Part shown: one piece after another, positions 54,695 through 62,823 of the stretch
How positions within the stretch are numbered: the stretch's first letter is position 1
Layout: the number at the start of each line of letters is the position of its first letter
Assembly: GCF_029581275.1 (NCBI RefSeq)
Contig: NZ_CP120742.1
Location: 7,280,428 to 7,344,427 of the forward strand
Source of the DNA: Micromonospora sp. WMMD1155
Lineage (GTDB): Bacteria; Actinomycetota; Actinomycetes; Mycobacteriales; Micromonosporaceae
Reading direction: 5' to 3'
Length of the DNA: 64,000 nt
Program-made: the position numbers and the translations under genes
Notes under the pieces: generated by a model
The model's input: the letters and a program-made list of their open reading frames with translations, nothing else
Told to the model about the DNA's origin: nothing
Databases searched by the model: none

Positions 54695-55692
54695 AGGCCG
54701 TGGTGGTGCAACGTCCGGGAACGGACAAGCCCCTGGAGGTGGTCGAGCTGCCCGACCCGGGCCAGCCGCAGTTCGGCGAGATCAGGGTACGCCTGCACGG
54801 CAGCACCCTGAACTTCCACGACAGCCTGGCCATCCGCAGCGCCACCACCCCGGTCGGGCACATCCCGCTCGCCGACGGGGCGGGCGTCGTGGAAGCGGTC
54901 GGCCCAGGGGTGGACGAGCTGGTGACCGGCGACCACGTGGTGGCGAGTTTCTTCCCGTTCTGGAACGACGGCCGGCCGACCGTCGACACCTTCAGCCGCA
55001 CCCCGGGCCTCGGCCTCGCCGGCTACGCCCGCGAGATCGTGGTGGCGCCCGCCGCTCAGTTCGTCAAGGCGCCCCGGGGCTACAGCCACCCCGAGGCGGC
55101 GACGCTCACCGTCGCCGGGTTGACCGCCTGGCGGGCCCTGGTGAGCGACGCCGCGGTCACACCAGGCAACCAGGTGTTGATCATGGGCACCGGCGGGGTC
55201 GCTGTCTTCGCGTTGCAGTTCGCCAAGATGCTCGGCGCGACCGCGATCGTGACGTCCTCCTCCGACGCCAAGCTGCGACGCGCCAGGCAGTTGGGCGCCG
55301 ACCACACCGTCAACTACCGCAGCGTGCCCGACTGGGGCCGGCACGTCTTTGACCTTACTGGCGGCGGCGTCGACGTCGTCGTGGAACTGGGCGGCGCGGC
55401 CACCCTCCCGCAGTCCATCGACGCCGCCCGGATCGGCGGGCTGATCTCACTGATCGGCATCCTGGCCGGCGTCTCCGGCGACGTGCCCACCGGCACCCTC
55501 AACCTCAAGCAGGTCCGGCTGCACGGCCTGGTCGTCGGAAGCCGCACCCAGCAGCAGCAAATGATCCGCGCCATCGATGCCACCGGCACACGTCCCATCA
55601 TCGACCGCACCTTCGCCCTCGACGACCTGGCCGAGGCCACCGACTACCTCTCCTCCGGCGCCCACCTCGGCAAGGTCGCCATCACCTTCTGA
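54691..55692 (+). CDS. MDR-family NAD(P)-dependent alcohol dehydrogenase/quinone reductase-like protein
   Basis: This 333-residue zinc-less MDR enzyme has LNFHDSLAIRSAT in the N-terminal domain and MGTGGVAVFALQFAKMLGA at the cofactor loop (GxGGVA), as in NADP-dependent alcohol dehydrogenases and quinone oxidoreductases. The ATG overlaps the previous gene by 4 bp, so the two reductases are co-translated. It should act in the same pathway, on a related carbonyl or enone. Confidence 0.88.
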   Translation: MKAVVVQRPGTDKPLEVVELPDPGQPQFGEIRVRLHGSTLNFHDSLAIRSATTPVGHIPLADGAGVVEAVGPGVDELVTGDHVVASFFPFWNDGRPTVDTFSRTPGLGLAGYAREIVVAPAAQFVKAPRGYSHPEAATLTVAGLTAWRALVSDAAVTPGNQVLIMGTGGVAVFALQFAKMLGATAIVTSSSDAKLRRARQLGADHTVNYRSVPDWGRHVFDLTGGGVDVVVELGGAATLPQSIDAARIGGLISLIGILAGVSGDVPTGTLNLKQVRLHGLVVGSRTQQQQMIRAIDATGTRPIIDRTFALDDLAEATDYLSSGAHLGKVAITF

Positions 55693-55872
55693 TCCGGCTC
55701 GAAAGAGGGCCATCAGACCGGCTGCCTTCGATCCTCTCGGGTTCAGGCCGCCACCAGCGACAACCCGGCCGACCCCCGGATCGTTCGTCGGGACACCCTC
55801 CTGTCCGCGCCGAGCATCCGGTACGTCACGCCAGGACCGCGAGCACCGCGTCCCACCGAAACGGAGTAACAG

Positions 55873-56325
55873 ATGAAACTCGAAGAGATCTTCCGGATGA
55901 CCGTCGCGGTGACTCCGCCGATCGTGATCGGCCACACCCCGTTGGGCCTTCGTCAGGTGATTGGCTCCTCCGGGGGCACCGTCGTCGGAGCGCGAATCTC
56001 CGGGCGGCTCAATTCCGGCGGCGGCGACTGGCTCCTGGTCACCGGCGACGGCTACGCCCGGCCGGACGTACGACACACGGTGCACACCGACGACGGAGCC
56101 GACCTGTACCTGCACGGCACCGGCCTGATCGAGATGAACGACGCCACCCGGGCGGCCATCAGTGGCGGCGCTCCAACCGACTTCGACGACGCCTACCTCC
56201 GACTCGGACTGGCCATCGAAAGCGGCGACCCCCGCTACAGCTGGGTCAACCGCGCGCTGTTCCTAGCCGAGGGCCGGATCCAGGAAGGCCCGACCATCGA
56301 GTACGTCGTGCACCAGGTCCTCTGA
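55873..56325 (+). CDS. DUF3237 family protein
   Basis: This 150-residue protein has the DUF3237 pattern: VIGHTPLGLRQVI, GRLNSGGGDWLLVTGDGYARPDVRHTVHTDDGA (listed in part), FEDA-like DFDDAYLRLGLAIESGDPRYSWVNRALFLAEG. The fold is a small beta-barrel-like domain of unknown function that often accompanies aromatic or ketone degradation. ATG at 55873 has CGGAG 7 nt upstream. It ends the rightward oxidoreductase series. Confidence 0.88.
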   Translation: MKLEEIFRMTVAVTPPIVIGHTPLGLRQVIGSSGGTVVGARISGRLNSGGGDWLLVTGDGYARPDVRHTVHTDDGADLYLHGTGLIEMNDATRAAISGGAPTDFDDAYLRLGLAIESGDPRYSWVNRALFLAEGRIQEGPTIEYVVHQVL

Positions 56326-56410
56326 CACGGAATACGTGGGGCAGCGCGGGCCGCCCCACTCGCGGTAACGCGAAGCTACGTCCTCGACGTCGAGAACAAG
56401 TGTTGCCCAG

Positions 56411-57019
56411 TCACTCGCCAGGGTCTGGCGGCGCCGCCGCTGCGGCGCGGCGGCGGGCCCGTGAGGTCCGCAGGTTGATGGCGTTGCCGCAGACCAGCAC
56501 GTCGTGCCAGACTCCGCTGTTGTTGCGTGAGCGGTCGTAGAACGCGGAGCCGCACGCCTCGTTACGGCACACCTTGAGCCGCGGCCACAGACTCGACGTC
56601 TGGGCGGCGAGCGACTCGATCAGCAATAGTGAGGCGACAAGCTTCCATCCCGCGCCCTGGGGGCTCGCCACAACGGTGCCGTCGCAGCGCTGCCGCAGGC
56701 CAGCCGAGACGCCTGAACCGACGAGCCAGCCGGACGGCGCGTCGCTGGGCGAGCCACGGTGGTGCAGGGTCTGGCGTAGCTGCGCGCGCAGCTCGACCAG
56801 CCGCTGCCGGTCCCGCTCCCCGAAAGAGACGGTAGGCGCCGCAACTCCGGCGGTGGCGGACCAATCGGCCAGCTCGGCGGTGAACCACTGCTCAGCGGTG
56901 GCGACGTCAGCGAGAAGGTCAGGCTGGCCGCCGCCGTCGGTGTTGATGAAGTTCTGTACGACGTTGAAGCCAGTCGGCGCTGGCGTAAGGCCGTGACGGG
57001 TCGTGGCGGTCGAGCTCAT
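56411..57019 (-). CDS. CGNR zinc-finger regulator
   Basis: This 202-residue protein has an N-terminal ABATE-like helical domain and a C-terminal zinc finger: VCRNEACGSAFYDRSRNNSGVWHDVLVCGN (residues listed in part), basic after the finger. The hallmark CGNR reads CGNA and the usual WCS reads WHD, so the second metal ligand is changed from Cys to His or lost. Such proteins are stress-related transcription factors in actinobacteria. ATG at 57019. It is convergent with the DUF3237 gene and may regulate the oxidoreductase locus. Confidence 0.83.
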   Translation of the reverse strand: MSSTATTRHGLTPAPTGFNVVQNFINTDGGGQPDLLADVATAEQWFTAELADWSATAGVAAPTVSFGERDRQRLVELRAQLRQTLHHRGSPSDAPSGWLVGSGVSAGLRQRCDGTVVASPQGAGWKLVASLLLIESLAAQTSSLWPRLKVCRNEACGSAFYDRSRNNSGVWHDVLVCGNAINLRTSRARRRAAAAAPPDPGE

Positions 57020-57403
57020 CCGCCCATCGTATTGCGGGATTCGGCTACTGGCGACATAGCCGTTACATCTACGATTACGTTATTACGCACTCCGGCGAAC
57101 GCGGGCGACAACGGTCCGGAAGGCGCGCTTCCGGCCTTCTCCCTGCCGACGCCCAGCACAGGCCGCAACCGCGATGTACCAACAACGCCGGAAACAACCC
57201 AAACGAATAGTGGCCTGCTCGAACACGATTAATCTTCTCTATCAGCCCTCTAGGCTCGAACCCATGGCGTCGTGCCCTGCGGTGACAGCAGCGTCCGGCG
57301 GTGCTGATCGACGGCGACGTCACACCGTAGTCGGCCGGGCACCGTCGTTGAGCCGCACGACACGGTCGGATGACGACAGGCCAGCGGTCGTCGGGATCCA
57401 CTG
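57020..57403. other. Divergent intergenic region
   Basis: 384 bp between the CGNR regulator and the channel gene. A locally A/T-rich stretch at about 57057-57090 (TTACATCTACGATTACG, continuing TTATTACGC) is a likely promoter zone. No gene or clear dyad is seen. Confidence 0.4.
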
Positions 57404-58090
57404 ATGTCAGGCAGGTGGTACTTCCGGCGACGGGGGCAGCCGGCGGACGAGGCAGCACTTCAGGAGAGCGCCCGCAGAAACCCCGGGCGAACCGTCACTT
57501 TCAGCGACGGTGTCTTCGCCATCTCCATCACACTGCTGGTGCTGGAAATCCAGCCACCGGAGGACACGGCCCACCTGGGACGGGCTCTCGCCGAACTGTG
57601 GCCCTCGTTCGTGGCGTACGCGCTGAGCTTCCTCCTAGTCGCCTCGATCTGGGTCAACCACCACGTCCTGTTCGACCAAATCGTCGCAGCTGACCGAGGT
57701 CTGCTACTGCTCAACACTGTGCTTCTGATGACTGTGGCGTTCGTGCCGTTCGCGGCGTCTGTACTCGCCGCGGCATTTCGCGATGGGCAGGGCGAGCCGC
57801 TCGCCTTGCTGTTCTTCGGTGGCCCGTTCGCACTCGGCACCATCTTCTTCAGCGCGATCTGGCAATACGCTCTGCGCGCACCGCGAGTACTGCACCGACG
57901 AGTCAGCGAGTCAGCAGGACGGATCGTGAGCAGGCGTCTTCTCGCGGGTCCACTGCTGACCCTCCTCGGCGCTGCCGCAGGCGCGGTCATCCCCGTACTG
58001 GGGCTGGCAATCTTCGCCCTGACGATCCCGGTCTTTTGGTTGCCCCTGCCTGCACTCGAACCAATCCCTCTCGACGACGATGACCCCTGA
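57404..58090 (+). CDS. TMEM175/DUF1211-family membrane protein (probable K+ channel)
   Basis: This 228-residue membrane protein has about six hydrophobic segments. The first contains RTVTFSDGVFAISITLLVLE with the invariant FSDG (33-36), which in bacterial TMEM175 channels lies in the pore-forming first helix. VNHHVLFDQIVAADRGLLLLN is the conserved third-fourth helix loop. The N-terminal 28 residues are cytosolic and basic, and the C-terminus is acidic. ATG at 57404. No partner gene is near. Confidence 0.85.
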   Translation: MSGRWYFRRRGQPADEAALQESARRNPGRTVTFSDGVFAISITLLVLEIQPPEDTAHLGRALAELWPSFVAYALSFLLVASIWVNHHVLFDQIVAADRGLLLLNTVLLMTVAFVPFAASVLAAAFRDGQGEPLALLFFGGPFALGTIFFSAIWQYALRAPRVLHRRVSESAGRIVSRRLLAGPLLTLLGAAAGAVIPVLGLAIFALTIPVFWLPLPALEPIPLDDDDP

Positions 58091-58243
58091 CGGGTACGGG
58101 TCGACAGCCCTCGGCGCTCCGACAAGCGCTGTGGTTGCTCTCGTTCCCGCGCAGTGGTCGCCGGCAAGACGGCTAGTGAATGCATCCGCCAGTCCCTGAT
58201 CCCCTACTGGCATCCAACCGCAAGATCAAGGGAGGTAGGAGCA

Positions 58244-58362
58244 TCAGGCCACGAAGCGGACGTTGCTGACGTCGAGCAGAATGTGCGCCTCGTGGATCGC
58301 GATGTTGTCGTTCCCGCGCCCGAGGACACGGCGACGGGTCGGCACCGGCACTCCGTCGAAGA
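58244..58362 (-). pseudogene. 3' remnant of an unknown gene
   Basis: A 40-codon minus-strand frame reads QVFDGVPVPTRRRVLG, then NIAIHEAHILLDVSNVRF and ends in TGA. It has strong GC bias in third positions but no start codon or upstream continuation. It looks like the C-terminal end of a lost gene in the 344-bp interval 58091-58434, which is otherwise empty. Confidence 0.3.
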
Positions 58363-58434
58363 CCTGTCGATTCCGCCGTCACTGCGTCCGCATTGCAGGT
58401 GCAGATAGGCGATGGCTCGGGGCGGCCGCCGCCG

Positions 58435-59115
58435 CTAGGCGATCGCGATGGTGAGTAGACGGCGGACGTCGGCGGAGTTGGTGATGACGACGGAGCGGCG
58501 GCCTCGTGCGCAGGGGTCCGTATCGGCGGTGGCGAGCAGGATCTGGGCTGCCCGGCGCAGCATGTCGGCGGCTTCCGGGACGGGCATGGGGAGATAGAAG
58601 GCGTTGGTGGCGGTGGGACGGCCGTGCAGGAGGAAGGCCATACGCCACAGCGCGGCGGCGGCCGACGGGTCGGTGACAGTCGTCGTGTGTTCGGTGAAGT
58701 CCTTGCGATAGCGGCGCCACGTGCCGCCCAGCGCCCGCTGAACGCGATGGTAGTCGCCGCGCGGGACGCCCACCCAGCAGTCGCCGGGCCGACCGGCCAC
58801 CACCGCCCAGGTGAGGCCGTTCAGGACGCGGACCAGGCGGCCGGCCACCAGGTCGTCACCGGTGTAGGCGATTGGCAGGTAGGTCGGCGTGCTCCCACCG
58901 CGTACCGCCGCCCGGGTTATCTCGGCGGCCTCGCCGCCGCGTGGTCGCAGGCACTGCCAGGCGAGCGTCGCCTCGGCGAGGGGGTGCCGGCCCGCGGTGA
59001 CCTGGGCCAGTGCGGGCAGGACGCCGGTTCCACCCGCGCGGCGGGTTGCGTCGTCGGTGCGTAGCGGCTGGCCGACGAGCCAGGAGCGGCGGGGCGGCGC
59101 GATGGCGATCGTCAT
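58435..59115 (-). CDS. Hypothetical protein
   Basis: This 226-residue protein has no recognised family. It is Ala/Arg-rich, alpha/beta in pattern (LTWAVVAGRPGDCWVGVPRGDYHRVQRALGG), and has no signal peptide or membrane helix. ATG at 59115. It runs in the same direction as the LivK-like lipoprotein gene 35 bp upstream, so they may be co-transcribed. Confidence 0.6.
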   Translation of the reverse strand: MTIAIAPPRRSWLVGQPLRTDDATRRAGGTGVLPALAQVTAGRHPLAEATLAWQCLRPRGGEAAEITRAAVRGGSTPTYLPIAYTGDDLVAGRLVRVLNGLTWAVVAGRPGDCWVGVPRGDYHRVQRALGGTWRRYRKDFTEHTTTVTDPSAAAALWRMAFLLHGRPTATNAFYLPMPVPEAADMLRRAAQILLATADTDPCARGRRSVVITNSADVRRLLTIAIA

Positions 59116-59150
59116 GCCGGCGTTCCCTTCGTGAGTACTGAAGGAAGTGG

Positions 59151-60287
59151 TCAGGGAATGGGGCGTTCGCCCAGAATCTGGGTGTCGCGGACCCGGTAGG
59201 CCCAGACGGTGATCGACGAGGCGGTCAACTCACCGGACGGGGTGAATGCGATCCTGGTGGTGATGCCGGGCTGGTCGTAGGCCGACACGTACGCGGCCAT
59301 CGAGGACCGGCTCAGGTGGTTCGAGCCGATGCCGTTGAGGAAGACGGTGGCGGCGTCGTACGCCTCGGCGCTGTTGGTGCCCGGTTCCAGCCCGCCGAAT
59401 TCGGCCTGGTACTGCTGGATGAACGTGGCCGGCAACGTCTCCGGCGGCCGGCACGGGCAGGTGATGATCGCGTCCTGGGCGGCCCGCTGGCCCGCCGTGT
59501 GGAGGAAGCCCTCGTCTTTGACGCCGTCACCGGCGACGAAGGGGGCGGTCACGCCGGCCGCCCGTACCTGGCGGAGGAGCCGCCCGGCCTCGTCGTAGTA
59601 GCCGCCGAAGAAGATCACGTCCGGGTCGGCCGCCCGGATCCGGGTGACCACGGCGGTGAGGTCCTCCTGGGCTGGCAGAACGGTGCCGGATTCGACGACC
59701 CGCTCGCCGAGGACGCCCATGACCTCGCTCGCCAGGCCGTGCCCGTACGCTCCGGTGTCGTCGATGACGAACACCTTGCTCGCCCGGAGCACCCCGGCGA
59801 TGTACCGGCCGGCGGCCGGACCCTGCTCGGCGTCGTTGCCGATCAGGCGGTGGAAGGTGGTCCAGCCCCGCGTGCTGAGGCTGGCTTCCGTCGCCGACGG
59901 GGTGATGCTAGCGATCTTGGCCTGATCGAGCAGGGGTACGGCCGCCTCGGATTCGCCGGAGAAGGCCGGGCCGACCACACCGAGGATGCGGGGGTCGGAC
60001 ACGACTTCCTGGGCGGCGGCGGGCGCCCGCTTCGGATCGGCCAGGGTGTCGAAGGCGGCAAGTTCCACTGTGCAGGCGGGATGAGCCGCGTTGTACTGGT
60101 TGAGAGCCAGCCGCACGCCGTGCTCGATGTTGCGGCCGAGGTTGGCCGCGGCGCCGGAGAGTGGGCCGAAGACTGCTATCCGGGCCTCGCAGCGTGACAC
60201 CTCGACAGTGGAGGCGTCTGCCCGCTCGCCGCAGGCGGCCACCAGCAGGATGAGAGCCAGGGCTGTCAGTGCGGCCGCGCGACTCAT
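59151..60287 (-). CDS. Branched-chain amino-acid-type ABC substrate-binding lipoprotein
   Basis: This 378-residue protein has a signal peptide with lipobox LLVAAC (Cys 19) and the Leu/Ile/Val-binding fold: IAVFGPLSGAAANLGRNIEHGVRLAL at the N-lobe, GVVGPAFSGESEAAVPLL, then AYDAATVFLNGI. It binds a small ligand outside the cell. No permease or ATPase gene is near; with a downstream two-component system it could instead act as a sensor input. ATG at 60287. Confidence 0.88.
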   Translation of the reverse strand: MSRAAALTALALILLVAACGERADASTVEVSRCEARIAVFGPLSGAAANLGRNIEHGVRLALNQYNAAHPACTVELAAFDTLADPKRAPAAAQEVVSDPRILGVVGPAFSGESEAAVPLLDQAKIASITPSATEASLSTRGWTTFHRLIGNDAEQGPAAGRYIAGVLRASKVFVIDDTGAYGHGLASEVMGVLGERVVESGTVLPAQEDLTAVVTRIRAADPDVIFFGGYYDEAGRLLRQVRAAGVTAPFVAGDGVKDEGFLHTAGQRAAQDAIITCPCRPPETLPATFIQQYQAEFGGLEPGTNSAEAYDAATVFLNGIGSNHLSRSSMAAYVSAYDQPGITTRIAFTPSGELTASSITVWAYRVRDTQILGERPIP

Positions 60288-60347
60288 GGCACCTCCCGTA
60301 CATGATGTTGTGAGACATGGTGGACGGAGAAGGATGATGTTTTCGTG

Positions 60348-60809
60348 ATGTTCCCGGCCCGCACTCCGCTTGCCGTCGTCGTGGCCACGACGCTGGTCCT
60401 GGCCGGTTGCGCAACCCCAGCGCCGCCCCCCGTCGCGATGGCGCCCTCGGCCACCCCACGGGTCACCGGTCTCTTCGCGATCACCTCGCGGACCGAGGGC
60501 GACATCGTCATCGACGGCCGCGGATACGCTCTCTACCGATCGTCCGACGACGACTCCTCGCCGCCCCGATCCGCCTGCACGGGCCCGTGCGCCGATCAGT
60601 GGCCGCCGGTGTCCTGGGCGCCTGATCTGCGGTTGGAGGGGATCAACAGGCAGTTGATCGGGACGTACCGGCGACCAGACGGCCGGATTCAGCTCACGCT
60701 GGGCGGGTGGCCCCTCTACGAGTACGCGGGTGACCGCACGCCGGGCGAGACGAACGGACGGGGGCGCGACGGGCGGTGGTGGCTCGTACGACCGGACGGC
60801 TCGTCATAG
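60348..60809 (+). CDS. Secreted lipoprotein with Y-x-[FWY]-x-x-D repeats
   Basis: This 153-residue protein has a signal peptide with lipobox LVLAGC (Cys about 20). The mature part has two copies of the Lipoprotein_15 (PF03640-type) motif: YALYRSSDDD followed by SACTGPCADQWPPV, and WPLYEYAGDRTPGETNGRGR. Its function is unknown; the family is common in actinobacteria. ATG at 60348, with GTG 60345 just before. It is convergent with the histidine kinase gene, overlapping its end by 6 bp, and divergent from the LivK-like gene. Confidence 0.8.
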   Translation: MFPARTPLAVVVATTLVLAGCATPAPPPVAMAPSATPRVTGLFAITSRTEGDIVIDGRGYALYRSSDDDSSPPRSACTGPCADQWPPVSWAPDLRLEGINRQLIGTYRRPDGRIQLTLGGWPLYEYAGDRTPGETNGRGRDGRWWLVRPDGSS

Positions 60810-62135
60810 GTTCCCGCTCTGCCGAGGAAGGGTGAGCACCGCCAGCGTGCCGCCAGTGGGCACGGCCTCCAGCCGGAGGTGACCACCGTGTTCCAGGCCG
60901 ACCCAGGCGGCGATGCTCAGGCCGAGGCCGATCCCGTCGGCTGCCCCGGTGGTGAAACGGGCCGGTGCGCTGTCGGCGATCCCGGGACCTCGATCGGTGA
61001 TCCGCACCTCGCCCGGGCGTACGGTGAGGCTGAGGGCGCAGGGTTCGGCGCCGATGCGGCCGTGCCGCAGGGCGTTGCTCACCAGGTTCTGCAGGGCGAT
61101 CCGGATCAGCGTGGGATCGCCGTCAGTGATGGCGACAGTGGTGTCGATGGCAGCGCTGTGCGGCGGAGTGACCAGCTCGGCGACCACCTCCTCGGCCAAC
61201 TGGTCCAGGCGGAACGGCTGGCGTTGCAGGTCCCGCAGCCCGGCCACCAGGCGGGCGCGGGTGAGCAGCACGTCTACCGCGGCCGAGAGTCGCTCCGCCG
61301 AGCCCAGCACTTGACGCAGGGCGTCCGGGGGTTTCTTGCGCTCCGGGTCGGTCAGCGCGGCCTCGGCGGTCGCCCGGATCACGGTCAGCGGTGTGCGCAG
61401 CTCGTGGGCGGCGTCGGCCAGGAAGCGCTCCTGTTGGGTGAGTGCCTCGGCCGCCGGCCGGGTGCCGCGGCGGGCCAGCAGATGGCCACCGAACCCGGCG
61501 ACGAGCATGAAGACCAATCCGCCGACCAGGAGCCACGCGGCCAGATTGCGATGGGCTCGCTTCCCCGGCCGCGGGTCGCCGACCACCACCACGGTGCCGG
61601 CGACGGCCCGCGTGACAGCGTGGCGGAACGGAACGGCCAGCAGGCGTACCGAATCGGTGTCCACGTCCGGCACCTGGAGCGTCCGTCCGGCGCCGGTCCG
61701 CCACACCTCGCGGGCCGGGGCGAGCAGGTGATGGGACGCGATGATCGGCAGCCCGGCCGGGTGGGCGAAGACCAGCGTCACGTCGGTGCGCATGCCCTCA
61801 TAGACAAAGACGCCGGTGGAGCCCTGCCCGGCCGGGTCGGTGAAGAGGTTGTGCAGACGCAGCACGCCCGACTCGTAGGTGAGCAGGGCGACCGCCGTAC
61901 TGGCCGTCCGTTGCATCTCGGCGGTCTCCACCTGGGCGCGCTGCCTGCCGTCGATGACCAGGGCGACCGCGCCCATGCCGGCGAGCCCGGCCACGTTGAG
62001 CACCAGCAGCAGCACCGTCAGCCATACCCGCAGCCGGACCAGCCGAGCGGCGGTCTGCAAGGGGACCGGCCGGCGGCTGGATCCGGCGCTGGACGGCCTT
62101 CGCCGCCGGACGGCCGCCGGCAGCCGGGGAGTCAC
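60804..62135 (-). CDS. Two-component sensor histidine kinase
   Basis: This 443-residue membrane kinase has a basic N-terminus, TM1 (about 36-60), an extracytoplasmic sensor region to about 175, TM2 (about 178-200), then a DHp domain with AAHELRTPLTVIRA (His about 248) and an ATPase domain with NLVSNALRHG, DRGPGIAD and GIGLGLSIAAW. GTG at 62135 overlaps the response-regulator stop (GTGA). The kinase should phosphorylate the regulator encoded just before it. Confidence 0.93.
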   Translation of the reverse strand: MTPRLPAAVRRRRPSSAGSSRRPVPLQTAARLVRLRVWLTVLLLVLNVAGLAGMGAVALVIDGRQRAQVETAEMQRTASTAVALLTYESGVLRLHNLFTDPAGQGSTGVFVYEGMRTDVTLVFAHPAGLPIIASHHLLAPAREVWRTGAGRTLQVPDVDTDSVRLLAVPFRHAVTRAVAGTVVVVGDPRPGKRAHRNLAAWLLVGGLVFMLVAGFGGHLLARRGTRPAAEALTQQERFLADAAHELRTPLTVIRATAEAALTDPERKKPPDALRQVLGSAERLSAAVDVLLTRARLVAGLRDLQRQPFRLDQLAEEVVAELVTPPHSAAIDTTVAITDGDPTLIRIALQNLVSNALRHGRIGAEPCALSLTVRPGEVRITDRGPGIADSAPARFTTGAADGIGLGLSIAAWVGLEHGGHLRLEAVPTGGTLAVLTLPRQSGNL

Positions 62136-62797
62136 CGGGCGGACAGCAGGCGGTAGCCGGCGCCCCGCACGGTGACGATCACCGTGGGCTCACCGAGCTT
62201 GCGCCGCAGTTGCGCGATGATCACGTCGACCACGTTGGACGCCGGATCGGCCGCCTCGTCCCAGCAGTGCTCGATCAGGTCGGTACGGCTGACCACGGAC
62301 GGGTCGTGGACCATCAGCATCTCCAGCACCGCGAACTCCTTGGGCGTGAGGATCTGCAGGACGCCGGCCCGACGCACCTCGCGGCGGGCGACATCCATCT
62401 CGATGTCGTCGACGCGGAGCACCGCAGGGTGGATCACACCGCCACGCCGGCACAGCGCCCGGACCCGCTGGATCAGCTCATTGGTGAAGAACGGCTTGGA
62501 CACGTAGTCGTCGGCGCCCGCCTCGAAGCCGTCCACCCGGTCGTGCGGGTCGTCCAACGCGGTGAGCATGAGCACCGGGACGGTCAGCCCCCGGCGCCGC
62601 CGGTCGTGCAGCGGCCCGGCCGAGTCGCCGTCGGTCAGAATCCGGTCGAGGACAACGCAGTCGTAGGCATTGACGCTCAGGTTGACGTCCGCGTGCCGCC
62701 AGTCGGCGGCCTCGTCGACAGCGAGGCCGGCCGAGCGCAGGGCGGCGGCGACCGCCGCACGCACCTGCGCGTCGTCCTCAACGATCAGCACCCGCAT
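62132..62797 (-). CDS. OmpR-family response regulator
   Basis: This 221-residue protein has a receiver domain with acidic pocket EDD (7-9), phosphorylation site D51 (VVLDRIL), Thr/Lys switch residues (MLTALDD, VSKPF) and a winged-helix domain (LTPKEFAVLEMLM then DVIIAQLRRKLGE). It overlaps the kinase gene by 4 bp and lies 26 bp after the ricin-lectin gene, which may be part of its regulon (inference). ATG at 62797. Confidence 0.94.
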   Translation of the reverse strand: MRVLIVEDDAQVRAAVAAALRSAGLAVDEAADWRHADVNLSVNAYDCVVLDRILTDGDSAGPLHDRRRRGLTVPVLMLTALDDPHDRVDGFEAGADDYVSKPFFTNELIQRVRALCRRGGVIHPAVLRVDDIEMDVARREVRRAGVLQILTPKEFAVLEMLMVHDPSVVSRTDLIEHCWDEAADPASNVVDVIIAQLRRKLGEPTVIVTVRGAGYRLLSAR

Positions 62798-62823
62798 CGC
62801 TCACCGCACCGCCGACCCGCGGG

